Shown piece after piece: positions 27,331-35,766 of a stretch of 41,525 nucleotides of DNA. How positions within the stretch are numbered: position 1 is the stretch's first letter; each line of letters opens with the position of its first letter. Source of the DNA: Opitutia bacterium (GTDB lineage: Bacteria; Verrucomicrobiota; Verrucomicrobiia; Opitutales; Opitutaceae); the NCBI GenBank assembly GCA_947461205.1, contig CANHJG010000035.1, positions 1 through 41,525 of the forward strand, written 5' to 3'. The position numbers and the translations under genes were made by a program. Under the pieces are notes generated by a model that saw nothing but the letters and a program-made list of their open reading frames with translations, had not been told where the DNA came from and did no database searches.

Positions 27331-27809
27331 ACGCACGGCGGCGCAACGCATGCTGGCCAGCCGAGCGAGCGGCGCGGTTCGGGCCTGGCGGCGGGCGCGG
27401 GGAGTGGCGCAGGGTTTTGCCCCAACCCGCGCCCCCGGTGGCAAAAAATCTCTCGGTCGGGCGTGGCCGGTCGCCTTTGGCCGTTGCCTGGCGGTCCGCA
27501 CGCGCCGCCCAGCCGTTGCTCTGCGCCGATTCCGCCGGCAACCCACTCGCGGTGGTCTCGGCCGAAGGGATCGTGGAGTGGGCGGATCCGTGCAGGCATC
27601 CGCAAACCGGATCCAGGTCCCCGACGTGCCGGGCAGCGCGGCCGCGGGCGAAATCTGGCGTGAAGGGTTCACCGGAAGGGGACCGCGCCTGGAGGCGGCG
27701 AACCGCGTTCAGCCCATGACCAGGGCCCGCCCGCGCACCCAATTTCCGATCCACGCCGATTAGTTCTCGCCCCGCTGCGCTTAGCAATTTTGTCTGATCG
27801 CACCACCCC
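27331..27809. other. Intergenic region upstream of the symporter gene
   Basis: 479 GC-rich bases with no convincing gene on either strand. Two imperfect features are seen: a 7-bp inverted repeat TTTTGCC (27415-27421)/GGCAAAA (27440-27446) around a C-rich loop, and GGATCCG (27584-27590)/CGGATCC (27608-27614). Neither is a typical terminator. The promoter of the symporter gene should lie at the right end, where base composition drops to AT-rich just before 27810, but no clear -35/-10 pair can be named. Confidence 0.45.
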
Positions 27810-29927
27810 ATGAAATTTTTCGGCCTCCATTGGATCGATGCCTCCATCATTGTCGCCTATATCATTACAGTCCTTGTGATCGGCAAAATTTTCTCGCACG
27901 GGGTAAAGGGCGAAAAAGATTTTTTCCTCGGCGGCCGGTCCTTGGGCCGGTGGCTCCAGTTTTTCCTCAGTTTCGGTAACATGACCGATCCGGGGCAGGC
28001 GACGACGACCGCCAGTTCGGTGTATCGCCAAGGCGCCGGCGGGGCCTGGCTCGCGCTGATCACCCTCTTCCTGACACCCTACTATTGGTTCATGAACGTG
28101 TGGTTTCGCCGCGTGCGGCTCACCACCATGGCGGACCTTTTTTCGGATCGTTTTGGTAGCCGCTCCCTCGCGACCCTCTATGCCGTGACGATGTTGATGA
28201 TCGCCGTGGTGGGCGTGATCGCCGGCGGCAATGTGATGGCGCTGAAAACCCTGCAGCCGCTCATGGTGAAGGATCCCATCGTCTACACGGTCGCAGAGCA
28301 GACGATGGTGAAGGAGTATCACGAGTTCATCGCACTGCGCACGCAGCGGCAAAGCGGAGAATTGGCGACGTTCCAGGAGACCCGCTACTCCACGCTGCGC
28401 GATTACTACCAGCGCGGCGAACTGCAGCCGTATGTGACCTACCTGAATCCGGCGATTTTCTATCTTGTTTCGACGAGTCTGGTGGCGGTGTTCATCATGC
28501 TCGGAGGACTAAAGGCTTCGGCCGTCGTTGATGCGGTCCAGGCCATTTTGGTCGTGCTGATTTCGGTCATTTTGATTCCGTTTGGTCTGTGGCGATTGGG
28601 CGGCCCGACCGCGCTGCACGAGAAAGTGCCCGATGTGATGTTCAATCTCTTCGGCGGCGATATCGCCTCGGAATATACGTGGTATTCGATCTGCGCCCTG
28701 CTTTTGGTCCAATTGATCGGAATTGCCGGCTCGCAGGCGAACATGACGATCTCCGGATCGGCGAAAGACGAAATGGCCGCCCGGCTCGGTGCGGTGACCG
28801 GCGGGTTCTCCAAGCGATTTGTCACCATTGCCTGGGCCTATTGCGGCCTCATCGCGTTTGCGCTCTTTGGGCCGGGCCTCCCAGACGCCGATCAGGCGTG
28901 GGGGTTGCTCACGCGCGAGCTGCTGCCGGTCGGACTCATCGGTATCATGATCACGGGTATTCTGGGTGGGAAAATCGCGGTGCTCGGAGCGCAATCGGTC
29001 GTGCTGTCCGGCTTGCTGGTGAAAAACCTCTACGAGCCGTTGCTGCCCGGTCGTACGGACGGACACTACATGGTCGTCGCGCGACTCGCCGTGCCGGCGC
29101 TCCTTGGCGCGGGTGTCATCGTCGGGCTTTTTCTGAACAGTGTGATCGTGATCCTGAAATTTATGATCGTACTCCTGCTCGTGTGGGGCGTGCCGATTAC
29201 GGTGCTGTTTTTGTGGCGACGCGTGACGCAAACGGCGGTGGTGGTGCAGGTGTTTGCCACCATTCTGCTGATTGCCGTGATTCCCGCGGTGGTTCCCCTG
29301 ATGCCAGCGCTGGCTCGCTCGGAGATGCTGACGCAGCTGACGCGGGAGCGCGTGGTGACGGTTGCTGCCATCGCAACCGCCGCCGATGTCACGGCGGGTC
29401 GCGCGACGAAGGTGGGGGACAGTTTCATGAAAACGCGCCGCATCGAACCGATCGCGCTCTTCTTTGAAGAGGGGGTCATTCGCGTCGATCCCCGCGATCC
29501 GGCGTCGCCGCGGACTGGCAAGGGGCTTTTTCGCACGGAAGTCTTCCTGCTGAAAATCCTTGGGGTTGACGTGGCGGGTTTCAACTCGGCGCAGCTGCTG
29601 ACGACCCGTTACGTCGTGGATGCGTTGATCCCCATTTCGCTGATTTTCGGGGTGAGCCTGCTCACCCGCCGCACCGAACCCGACCGCGTGGCCCGCTTCT
29701 ACGCGCGCATGAAAACGCCCGTGGCCTCCACTCCCGACTTGGACACCGCAGCCGTCGCGGCCAGCTACGCCCACCCCACGCGCTTCGATCACCACAAATT
29801 GTTTCCCAAAACGGATTGGGAATTCACAAAATGGAACCGGATGGATGCCGGGGGGTTTGCGGTGTGCTGCGCGTTGGTGGGCGTGGTAATCATGGTGTTC
29901 AAAGGCGTGATGGCACTCGGGGGATAA
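27810..29927 (+). CDS. Sodium:solute symporter family (SSS) transporter with soluble insertions
   Basis: 705-residue inner-membrane protein. The N-terminal SSS core is recognisable: IDASIIVAYIITVLVIGKIF, the FLGGRSLGRWLQFFLSFG motif, then a long helix series to about residue 500, including SQANMTISGSAKDEMAARLG. It carries two hydrophilic insertions, at about 150-213 (between helices) and 500-600, and a C-terminal part with two more helices (about 603-620 and 685-703) and a linker. This size and layout recur in planctomycete and verrucomicrobial transporters. Na-driven import of a sugar, sialic acid or organic acid is likely, but the substrate is not readable. It leads a run of secreted hydrolase genes (next gene 70 nt on). 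Confidence 0.92.
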   Translation: MKFFGLHWIDASIIVAYIITVLVIGKIFSHGVKGEKDFFLGGRSLGRWLQFFLSFGNMTDPGQATTTASSVYRQGAGGAWLALITLFLTPYYWFMNVWFRRVRLTTMADLFSDRFGSRSLATLYAVTMLMIAVVGVIAGGNVMALKTLQPLMVKDPIVYTVAEQTMVKEYHEFIALRTQRQSGELATFQETRYSTLRDYYQRGELQPYVTYLNPAIFYLVSTSLVAVFIMLGGLKASAVVDAVQAILVVLISVILIPFGLWRLGGPTALHEKVPDVMFNLFGGDIASEYTWYSICALLLVQLIGIAGSQANMTISGSAKDEMAARLGAVTGGFSKRFVTIAWAYCGLIAFALFGPGLPDADQAWGLLTRELLPVGLIGIMITGILGGKIAVLGAQSVVLSGLLVKNLYEPLLPGRTDGHYMVVARLAVPALLGAGVIVGLFLNSVIVILKFMIVLLLVWGVPITVLFLWRRVTQTAVVVQVFATILLIAVIPAVVPLMPALARSEMLTQLTRERVVTVAAIATAADVTAGRATKVGDSFMKTRRIEPIALFFEEGVIRVDPRDPASPRTGKGLFRTEVFLLKILGVDVAGFNSAQLLTTRYVVDALIPISLIFGVSLLTRRTEPDRVARFYARMKTPVASTPDLDTAAVAASYAHPTRFDHHKLFPKTDWEFTKWNRMDAGGFAVCCALVGVVIMVFKGVMALGG

Positions 29928-29997
29928 GCCCGGAAGGGACTGTCCGACCCAATTTGCGCTGCGTTCCCCGTATCGCCGCTTGATTGTCCGCCTCCCC

Positions 29998-31800
29998 ATG
30001 AAACCCGTCCGCTGGTTCACCTCGTTGTGGTTCGCCGTCTCGGCGTCGGGCGTGGCTGCGGCGGAGCCGGCGCTCGCGATCACGACGCCGATGGCCGCGC
30101 CCGAGTGGGCGAAACTGGAGCGGCGGCTGTTGGCGGAAAACGTCCCGGCGTGCCGCGAGTTTGCCGAAAAGTATTACGACGGGCGCGGCTACGTGCAGTG
30201 CTTCGTGCGCTGGGGGGCCAACGATGGGCCGGACGACGCGTTTGAGAACTTCACGGGTTGGCCTGAACTGCACGCGCTGGGGGCGAGCGACGAGATCGCG
30301 CGCGTTTACGTAAAAACGTGGGAGGGGATGATCCGGCAATACTCCGAAGCGAAGACGACCGAGGTGCCGGCGGGCCGCGACGGGATATATTATAAGGAAT
30401 TTTCGGCGCAGTCCGACTGGATGCATCACGGCGAAGGGCTGAAGTGTTTCAATCTGATGGGACTCTCGATGGCCACGCTGCCGGCCTACCAGGCCCGCGT
30501 GCGGCGGTTCGCCGGGCTTTACTTGGGCGAGGATCCAGCGGCGCCGAACTACGACGCGAAGCTGAAGCTCATTCGGTCGATGCAAAACGGCAGCAAGGGC
30601 CCGATGCTCCGGCCGGCCACGGCGCTCGATTGGGTCGGCGATCCATTTGATCCGACCGGCTTCAAGCTCGGCCACGGCGAGCGGACGTATGCGGAGTTTC
30701 TCGACCACTATCGCGACTACACCGAGGTGGTGGGCGACCACTTTATCAACCTCGTGGCGACGGTGCTGCCCGCCAACGCTTACCTGCTCACGCACGAAGC
30801 GGGCTACCGGAATTGGATCGTGGACTACATGGACGCCTGGCTCGCGCGCATGGCGCAGAACGGCGGCGTAATTCCGAGTCACGTGGGCCTCGACGGTACG
30901 GTGGGTGGGGCCGACGGCCGATGGTGGAGCGGCGCCTATGGGTGGGGTTTCAGTCCGGTGAACCCCGTCTCCGGCAAACCGGAGAACCGCAACCGCATCG
31001 CGCGCGCCCTGGTGGGTTTTAACAACGCCCTGCTCGTCACCGGCGACCAAAAATACGTCGACGCGTGGCGGACGATGACTGACGCGGTGAACGCCCAGGC
31101 GCGCACCGTCGGCGGGCAAAAGGAGTATCCCACGATGTTCGGCGCGAAGGGCTGGTATGGTTGGCAGCGCACGCCGTGGGCCGTCGGCGCACTGGAAACG
31201 TGGTACTGGTCCCAGCGCGCCGACGATCGCGCGCGCGTCGGTCCGAACGCGTGGGTGGATTACTTGGAGGGAAAGAATCCCGCCTACGCCGAGGCGGCGC
31301 TCCGCCAGGACCTCGCCGGCCTCGGCAAAAAGGTGGCTAAATTTCGGGCCGACGATTCGGTGCCGGAAAAGCGACTTGCCGACAATATGATGGACGCGAA
31401 CCCGGCCGCGACGGCGGCGCTTGTGCAACTGATGTGGGGCGCGCTGCTCCCGGGCCGCGAGGGCGGTCTGCTTAACGCGCGGCTGCGGTATTTCGATCCC
31501 GAGCAGAAACGCGCCGGCGTGCCCGCTGATGTGGGGGCGCTGGTTTCGGCAATGAGCGCGACGCGGACGGTCGTGACGCTGGTGAATCTCAGCGCGACCG
31601 CATCCCGCACAGTCCTCGTGCAAGGCGGCGGCTACGGGGAGCACCGGATCGAATCGGTGGAGCACGGGGGGCGAGCGACCCGGGTGGGGGCGGCGGCTTT
31701 TTCGGCGCGGCTCGCGCCGGGCGCGGGCGCAACCCTCACGCTCACGATGACGCGCTACGCCCACGCGCCGACGGTCTTGTTTCCCTGGGACCCACGCTAA
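29998..31800 (+). CDS. Secreted protein of unknown function, probable (alpha/alpha) barrel
   Basis: No family assignment can be made. It has 600 residues from the ATG at 29998 (the frame is open to a TTG 18 nt upstream), with signal peptide MKPVRWFTSLWFAVSASGVAAAEPA. The middle has repeated helix-rich units with Trp/Tyr-rich loops: QSDWMHHGEGLKCFNLMGLS, FLDHYRDYTEVVGDHFINL, IVDYMDAWLARMAQNGG, GRWWSGAYGWGFSPVNP and RTPWAVGALETWYWSQRAD. This recalls (alpha/alpha)6-type glycan-active enzymes. The C-terminal 100 residues (SATRTVVTLVNLSATASRTV onwards) look like a beta-sandwich. The catalytic role is unknown. Between the symporter gene (70 nt) and the esterase gene (8 nt), so an extracellular glycan enzyme is the best guess. 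Confidence 0.85.
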   Translation: MKPVRWFTSLWFAVSASGVAAAEPALAITTPMAAPEWAKLERRLLAENVPACREFAEKYYDGRGYVQCFVRWGANDGPDDAFENFTGWPELHALGASDEIARVYVKTWEGMIRQYSEAKTTEVPAGRDGIYYKEFSAQSDWMHHGEGLKCFNLMGLSMATLPAYQARVRRFAGLYLGEDPAAPNYDAKLKLIRSMQNGSKGPMLRPATALDWVGDPFDPTGFKLGHGERTYAEFLDHYRDYTEVVGDHFINLVATVLPANAYLLTHEAGYRNWIVDYMDAWLARMAQNGGVIPSHVGLDGTVGGADGRWWSGAYGWGFSPVNPVSGKPENRNRIARALVGFNNALLVTGDQKYVDAWRTMTDAVNAQARTVGGQKEYPTMFGAKGWYGWQRTPWAVGALETWYWSQRADDRARVGPNAWVDYLEGKNPAYAEAALRQDLAGLGKKVAKFRADDSVPEKRLADNMMDANPAATAALVQLMWGALLPGREGGLLNARLRYFDPEQKRAGVPADVGALVSAMSATRTVVTLVNLSATASRTVLVQGGGYGEHRIESVEHGGRATRVGAAAFSARLAPGAGATLTLTMTRYAHAPTVLFPWDPR

Positions 31801-31808
31801 ATTTTTCT

Positions 31809-32738
31809 ATGACCGCACGTCTCGCTTTCTGGGCCGCACTACTCTTCGCGCACCTGACCACCCCGATCTTTGCCGTTGAGGCCGCCCCCGTGATCGACCT
31901 CTGGCCCGAAGGCGTGCCGGACCTCAAGGCCGACGCCGGCCCCGAGAAGGACGACGGCAACGGTCGGTTCACGAACATCCACCGCCCGACGCTGACGGTC
32001 TATGCGCCGGCGGCAGGCACGGCCAACGGCACGGCGGTGATTTACGCGGCCGGTGGCGGCTACATCCGCGTTGCCGTGGGGGCGAAGGGCGGCGAGATCA
32101 CGCGCTGGCTGAATGCTCTCGGGATCACCGTCTTCGTGCTCAAATACCGGAATGTTGAATACGGCCATCCCGCTCCGTTGCGCGATGCGTTGCGTGCCGT
32201 CCGGACGGTGCGGTCGCGGGCGGCGGAGTGGGGCGTGAAGCCGGAGCGCATCGGCCTGCTCGGCGGCTCGGCCGGCGGCCATCTCACGGCGACCGCCGGC
32301 ACGCTGTTCGACGCGCCCGAGGGGCGCACCGGATCGCCGCTCGATCGGATCAGCGGACGCCCCGACTTCCTCGTGCTGGTGTTTCCGGTGATTACGATGC
32401 AGGACCCGTTTGCCCACGGCACCTCGCGCCGCGCCTTGCTCGGAGACAAACCGGACGACGAGGCGCGGCATCACCTCTCGGTCGACGAGCAAATCACGCA
32501 GGACACGCCTCCGACCTTTCTGGTTCATTCCTCAGAGGATGCCACGGTCCCGGTGGAAAACAGCCTCCTCTTCTACCAAGGCATGCGGCGTGCGAAAGCC
32601 CCGATCGAGATGCACCTCTACCCGAAGGGACCGCACGGCGCCGGCATGGACCCCAAGCTCGGACCCACCGCGGAATGGCCGCGGCACTGCGAATCGTGGA
32701 TGCGCTTCAACGGCTGGTTGCCGAAAGTGAACACATGA
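31809..32738 (+). CDS. Secreted alpha/beta-hydrolase, carbohydrate-esterase-like
   Basis: 309 residues with a signal peptide (residues 1-22, MTARLAFWAALLFAHLTTPI). The alpha/beta-hydrolase core is evident: oxyanion region YAAGGGYIRVA (about 79-89), nucleophile elbow GGSAGGH (S154), acid HSSEDATVP (D244) and catalytic His in KGPHGAG (H276). The spacing matches the BD-FAE/acetylxylan-esterase-like group that deacetylates or de-feruloylates polysaccharides. It starts 8 nt after the 600-aa gene and overlaps the phosphoesterase gene by ATGA at 32735-32738. Likely action: removal of acyl groups from glycans outside the inner membrane. The exact ester (acetyl, feruloyl or sialyl O-acetyl) is unknown. 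Confidence 0.93.
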   Translation: MTARLAFWAALLFAHLTTPIFAVEAAPVIDLWPEGVPDLKADAGPEKDDGNGRFTNIHRPTLTVYAPAAGTANGTAVIYAAGGGYIRVAVGAKGGEITRWLNALGITVFVLKYRNVEYGHPAPLRDALRAVRTVRSRAAEWGVKPERIGLLGGSAGGHLTATAGTLFDAPEGRTGSPLDRISGRPDFLVLVFPVITMQDPFAHGTSRRALLGDKPDDEARHHLSVDEQITQDTPPTFLVHSSEDATVPVENSLLFYQGMRRAKAPIEMHLYPKGPHGAGMDPKLGPTAEWPRHCESWMRFNGWLPKVNT

Positions 32739-33652
32739 AGCCAAACCATTGGAACCGCCGGGGCTTTTTGAAAGGGACGCTGCTCGCGGCCTCGGCCCCG
32801 GCGATCCTGCGCGGCGCGGTGCAGGCCGGTTTCGAGATCGGACTCGTCGCCGACGCGCAATACGCCGACGTCGACGACAAGGGCACGCGTTTCTACCGGA
32901 AGTCTCTCGGGAAACTCGCCGCCGCCGTGGAGCACTTTAACGGACGCAACCTCGGGTTTTGCGCGCACCTCGGCGATCTGATCGATCGCGAGTGGCGGAG
33001 TTTTGACGAGATCACCCGGCCGCTTGCGGCCAGCCGTCACCGCTGGCACCACCTGCTCGGCAACCACGACTTCGACGTGTTGGAGGAACTGAAAGCCAAG
33101 GTGCCGGGTCGGCTCGGCTTGGAGGCGCGCTACCGGTTTTTCGATCAGGGGGAGTTTCGCTTTGTGATTCTCGACACGAATGACGTTAGCACCTACGCGC
33201 ACGCGGCCGGTTCGCCGGAGCGGATGGCGGCCGCCGCCGAATTGCAGCGTCTTGAGGTTGAAAAAGTCAGGCAGGCCAAGCCGTGGAACGGCGGGATCGG
33301 CGCGGCGCAGCTCGCCTGGTTTGGCCGGGTCTGCGCGGAAGCCCGTGCGGCCCGGCGAAAAGTTATCGTCTTGGCGCATCATCCGGTCGCCCCGGCGAAC
33401 GAACACAACGTGTGGAATTCGTCCGCTGTGCTCACCGCTCTGGAAAATCAACCGGCGGTCGTGGCGTGGCTCAACGGCCACAACCACGCGGGCCATTTCG
33501 CGGAGCACGCCGGCATCCCCTGCGTGACGATGCGCGGCATGGTCGAAACGGCGGCGACCACCGCGTTTGCGACTGCCCGCATCCTGCCGGATCGTCTGGT
33601 GATCACGGGCCACGGTCGCGAGCCGTCACGGGAGCTCGTGTTCCGAAAGTAG
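32735..33652 (+). CDS. Tat-exported metallophosphoesterase, ADPRibase-Mn-like
   Basis: 305 residues; the start at 32735 overlaps the esterase stop (ATGA). The N-terminus has a twin-arginine signal (NRRGFLKGTLLAASAPAIL), so it is exported folded and probably metal-loaded. The calcineurin-type metal motifs are in order: GLVADAQYAD (D40, Q42), HLGDLID (D81), GNHD (109-112), VLAHHP and NGHNHAG. The DAQYAD motif, with the Gln replacing the usual His, and the following DKGTRFYRKSL match Mn-dependent ADP-ribose/CDP-alcohol diphosphatases. It could cleave nucleotide-linked compounds in the periplasm. The enzyme is normally cytosolic in eukaryotes, so export is the odd point. It converges with yebC across a 73-bp gap that holds an inverted repeat. 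Confidence 0.9.
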   Translation: MKPNHWNRRGFLKGTLLAASAPAILRGAVQAGFEIGLVADAQYADVDDKGTRFYRKSLGKLAAAVEHFNGRNLGFCAHLGDLIDREWRSFDEITRPLAASRHRWHHLLGNHDFDVLEELKAKVPGRLGLEARYRFFDQGEFRFVILDTNDVSTYAHAAGSPERMAAAAELQRLEVEKVRQAKPWNGGIGAAQLAWFGRVCAEARAARRKVIVLAHHPVAPANEHNVWNSSAVLTALENQPAVVAWLNGHNHAGHFAEHAGIPCVTMRGMVETAATTAFATARILPDRLVITGHGREPSRELVFRK

Positions 33653-33715
33653 GGCGGGCTTCAGCCCGCAATTGGGCGGGCCGTGTCGGGGCCAAAGGCG
33701 AGCTGAAGCCCGCCC
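33652..33715. repeat. Inverted repeat between convergent genes (REP-like or bidirectional terminator)
   Basis: GGGCGGGCTTCAGC (33652-33665) is repeated as its perfect reverse complement GCTGAAGCCCGCCC (33702-33715) around a 36-nt loop. It fills the gap between the convergent phosphoesterase and YebC genes. The GCTTCAGCCCG core resembles dispersed genomic palindromes (REP-type) found in many copies in GC-rich bacteria. Only one copy is in this window. Without a T-tract it is not a classical terminator, but it may act as one in both directions. Confidence 0.6.
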
Positions 33716-33724
33716 GACTTGGAC

Positions 33725-34456
33725 CTACTTCACGGCGGCCCAGACGCGCTGCACGTCCTCGTGATCCTCAAGTTCTTGGAGGAATTCGCCGACATCAGCG
33801 CGATCGGCCTCGCTGAGTTCCGGGTAGGTCTTGGCGAGGTGGCCGATTTCGGCCGTGATAATCGTCCAGCCGTTCTGCTTCAACCAGACCGACACCGCGT
33901 GCACCGCCGCACGCTCGGTGATGAATCGCGCGCCGGCGCAGCCTTCGGGAATGTCGTCGTTCTGCGCATGCGTCAGCGGTTCGAAATCGTTCGCGCTGGC
34001 CTCGATGGCCGTCGCTTCCAGATCGATGGTGACATCGGGGTGATGGGCGTCGACGATGCCGACGTGATCGAATAAAAATTTATTGCTGTGCAACTGGCCG
34101 AGGACGCCGCGACGGAAGAGCTGGCGGATCTCCGGGGCGGTGCGCTGCTGGTTGTCGGTATAGACCTCGACCATGACCGGCACCTTGTGCGGAGCATAGC
34201 CTTCGAACCACACCTGCTCCATCGCCGATTTGTCGCTCCCGGTCCCCGAGCCCTTGGCGATAGCGCGTTCGATGGCATCGCGCGTCACGCCGGCCTTTCG
34301 GGCTTTTTCGAGCACCGCAAACAGTCGCGCGTTCCCCTCGGGATCGGGACCGCCGAGCTTGGCTGCGACGGTGATTTCTTTGACCAGTTTGCCCACGACC
34401 TGACCTTTTTTAAGGTTTACGATCGCGCGTTTCGCGTGGAGCCATTGACGTCCCAT
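33725..34456 (-). CDS. yebC: YebC/PmpR-family protein (DUF28/TACO1)
   Basis: 243 residues, typical length. Family blocks: GRQWLHAKRAIVNLKKGQ at the N-terminus, KLVKEITVAAKLGGPDPEGN, ARKAGVTRDAIERAIAKGSG, FEGYAPHKVPVMVEVYTDN and SNKFLFDHVG, with the C-terminal CRS-like TWLKQ-type domain (VWLKQNGWTII) intact. YebC proteins bind nucleic acid as transcription regulators and/or rescue ribosomes stalled at proline stretches. Start ATG 34456. Divergent from dinB across 58 bp, and convergent with the phosphoesterase gene. The N-terminal wording is closer to YeeN-type members than to ruvC-linked YebC, and no ruvABC genes are adjacent. Confidence 0.95.
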   Translation of the reverse strand: MGRQWLHAKRAIVNLKKGQVVGKLVKEITVAAKLGGPDPEGNARLFAVLEKARKAGVTRDAIERAIAKGSGTGSDKSAMEQVWFEGYAPHKVPVMVEVYTDNQQRTAPEIRQLFRRGVLGQLHSNKFLFDHVGIVDAHHPDVTIDLEATAIEASANDFEPLTHAQNDDIPEGCAGARFITERAAVHAVSVWLKQNGWTIITAEIGHLAKTYPELSEADRADVGEFLQELEDHEDVQRVWAAVK

Positions 34457-34497
34457 ATCGGCTAGCTTGCGTCGCGCGGGGGCGCGGGTGAATCTTT

Positions 34498-34510
34498 AAT
34501 TTCGGAAATT
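34498..34510. promoter_or_regulatory. AT-rich palindrome in the yebC-dinB divergent gap
   Basis: AATTTC-G-GAAATT is a perfect 6-bp inverted repeat ending 4 nt before the dinB ATG, inside the 58-bp gap that must hold promoters for both divergent genes. It stands out from the GC-rich flanks and overlaps the position where a dinB Shine-Dalgarno site would be (none is seen). It could be an operator or part of an AT-rich promoter. No known LexA box is recognisable. Confidence 0.35.
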
Positions 34511-34514
34511 TAAT

Positions 34515-35687
34515 ATGTCGCCCCTCCCGACCATCGTCCACCTCGATGCCGACGCATTCTTTGTTTCGTGCGAACTGGCGCTGAAACCGGAGTTGCGCGG
34601 TACGAAATGCGCCGTGGGTGGCCGCGAGCGCGGGATCATCTCCTCCGCGAGCTATGAAGCGCGGGCCTGCGGCGTCTATACGCCGATGCCGACCCAGCGC
34701 GCGCTCAAGGTATGCCCGGACCTGATCATGCTGCCGCACACGTCGGGGCTTTACAGCAAGGTGTCGCACCAGATGTTCGATCTCTGCGAAACCCTCACGC
34801 CGTTAGTGCAGCGCAACTCGATCGACGAAGGCTATCTTGATCTAGGGCCGTGCGGTTTTGCCGATTCGCCGGAAATCGAAGCGCGGGTACGCGGACTGCA
34901 GCACCGCCTTGCGGCCGAGCTCCAGATTCCGGTGTCGTTCGGGATCGCGACGAACAAACTCGTCTCGCAGATCGCCTCCAAGCTCCGCAAGCCGCGCGGC
35001 TTCGTCGTCGTGCCGCCGGGAACGGAGGCGGCGTTTCTCGCGCCGCTGGCCATTGGCAAGTTGCCCGGAATCGGTGCGAAAACCGAAGCGGCGCTCAACG
35101 CCCGCGGGCTCAGCCTGATCGGCGAAATCGCCGGGAAGACCGAGCGTGAACTCGAAGCACTTTTCGGCCGCAGCTGGCGCGAGATGCGCGCGACGGCCCG
35201 GGGCGAGGACGAACGCGCGGTCCACACCGAGCGCGAGGACGCGAAGAGTTACTCGCAGCAGGAGACGTTTTTCGAGGACGTGGCGGAGTTCGCCGCAATC
35301 GAGCGCGTGGCCAAGCGCATGGTCGACGAACTCCTCCCCAAAGTGCGGGAAGACAAGAAACGGGTGCGCACGATGACGGTGAAGGTGCGCTACCCCGACT
35401 TTACGCAGGAGACGCATGGGCGCAGCCTCGCCCACGCGACGGACCTGGAGGCGCCGTTTTATCCGTTGGTGGCGCCGTTGCTGCGCGAGGCGTGGACGAA
35501 AAAGCGCCCGTTGCGCCTCGTGAGCGTGCGCTTCTCCAACGTGGAGGACGGTGGCCAGCAGTTGGAAATGTTTGCCGCGACCGACGAGAAGCGCCGTCGC
35601 CTTGCCGGCGTGCTGGACCAGTTGAACAAAGGCGGCCGCAACGCGGTGGTGCAGCACGGCCACCAACTCGACGCGAAAAAAGAGTAG
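34515..35687 (+). CDS. dinB: DNA polymerase IV (DinB, Y-family)
   Basis: 390-residue translesion polymerase. Palm motif VHLDADAFFVSCELALKPEL holds the first metal Asp pair. CAVGGRERGIISSASYEARACGV is the nucleotide-binding block in parts (AVGGRERGIISSASYEARA), and the second catalytic pair is in QRNSIDEGYLDLG. The thumb helix-hairpin-helix LPGIGAKTEAALNARGL, the little-finger domain (MTVKVRYPDF, LVSVRFSN) and a near C-terminal beta-clamp motif QLEMF (in GGQQLEMFAATDEK) are all present, so it is complete. Such enzymes extend past lesions with low fidelity. ATG start at 34515 without a Shine-Dalgarno site, preceded by an AT-rich palindrome. SOS control is possible but cannot be shown here. Confidence 0.95.
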   Translation: MSPLPTIVHLDADAFFVSCELALKPELRGTKCAVGGRERGIISSASYEARACGVYTPMPTQRALKVCPDLIMLPHTSGLYSKVSHQMFDLCETLTPLVQRNSIDEGYLDLGPCGFADSPEIEARVRGLQHRLAAELQIPVSFGIATNKLVSQIASKLRKPRGFVVVPPGTEAAFLAPLAIGKLPGIGAKTEAALNARGLSLIGEIAGKTERELEALFGRSWREMRATARGEDERAVHTEREDAKSYSQQETFFEDVAEFAAIERVAKRMVDELLPKVREDKKRVRTMTVKVRYPDFTQETHGRSLAHATDLEAPFYPLVAPLLREAWTKKRPLRLVSVRFSNVEDGGQQLEMFAATDEKRRRLAGVLDQLNKGGRNAVVQHGHQLDAKKE

Positions 35688-35766
35688 CCCACTCGCTCGC
35701 TGGCCGGGAAAAGGAACCAGTGGATTGCAGTTGTCGGAGGCCCGGGGAATTGGCAAAGCGTACCCT

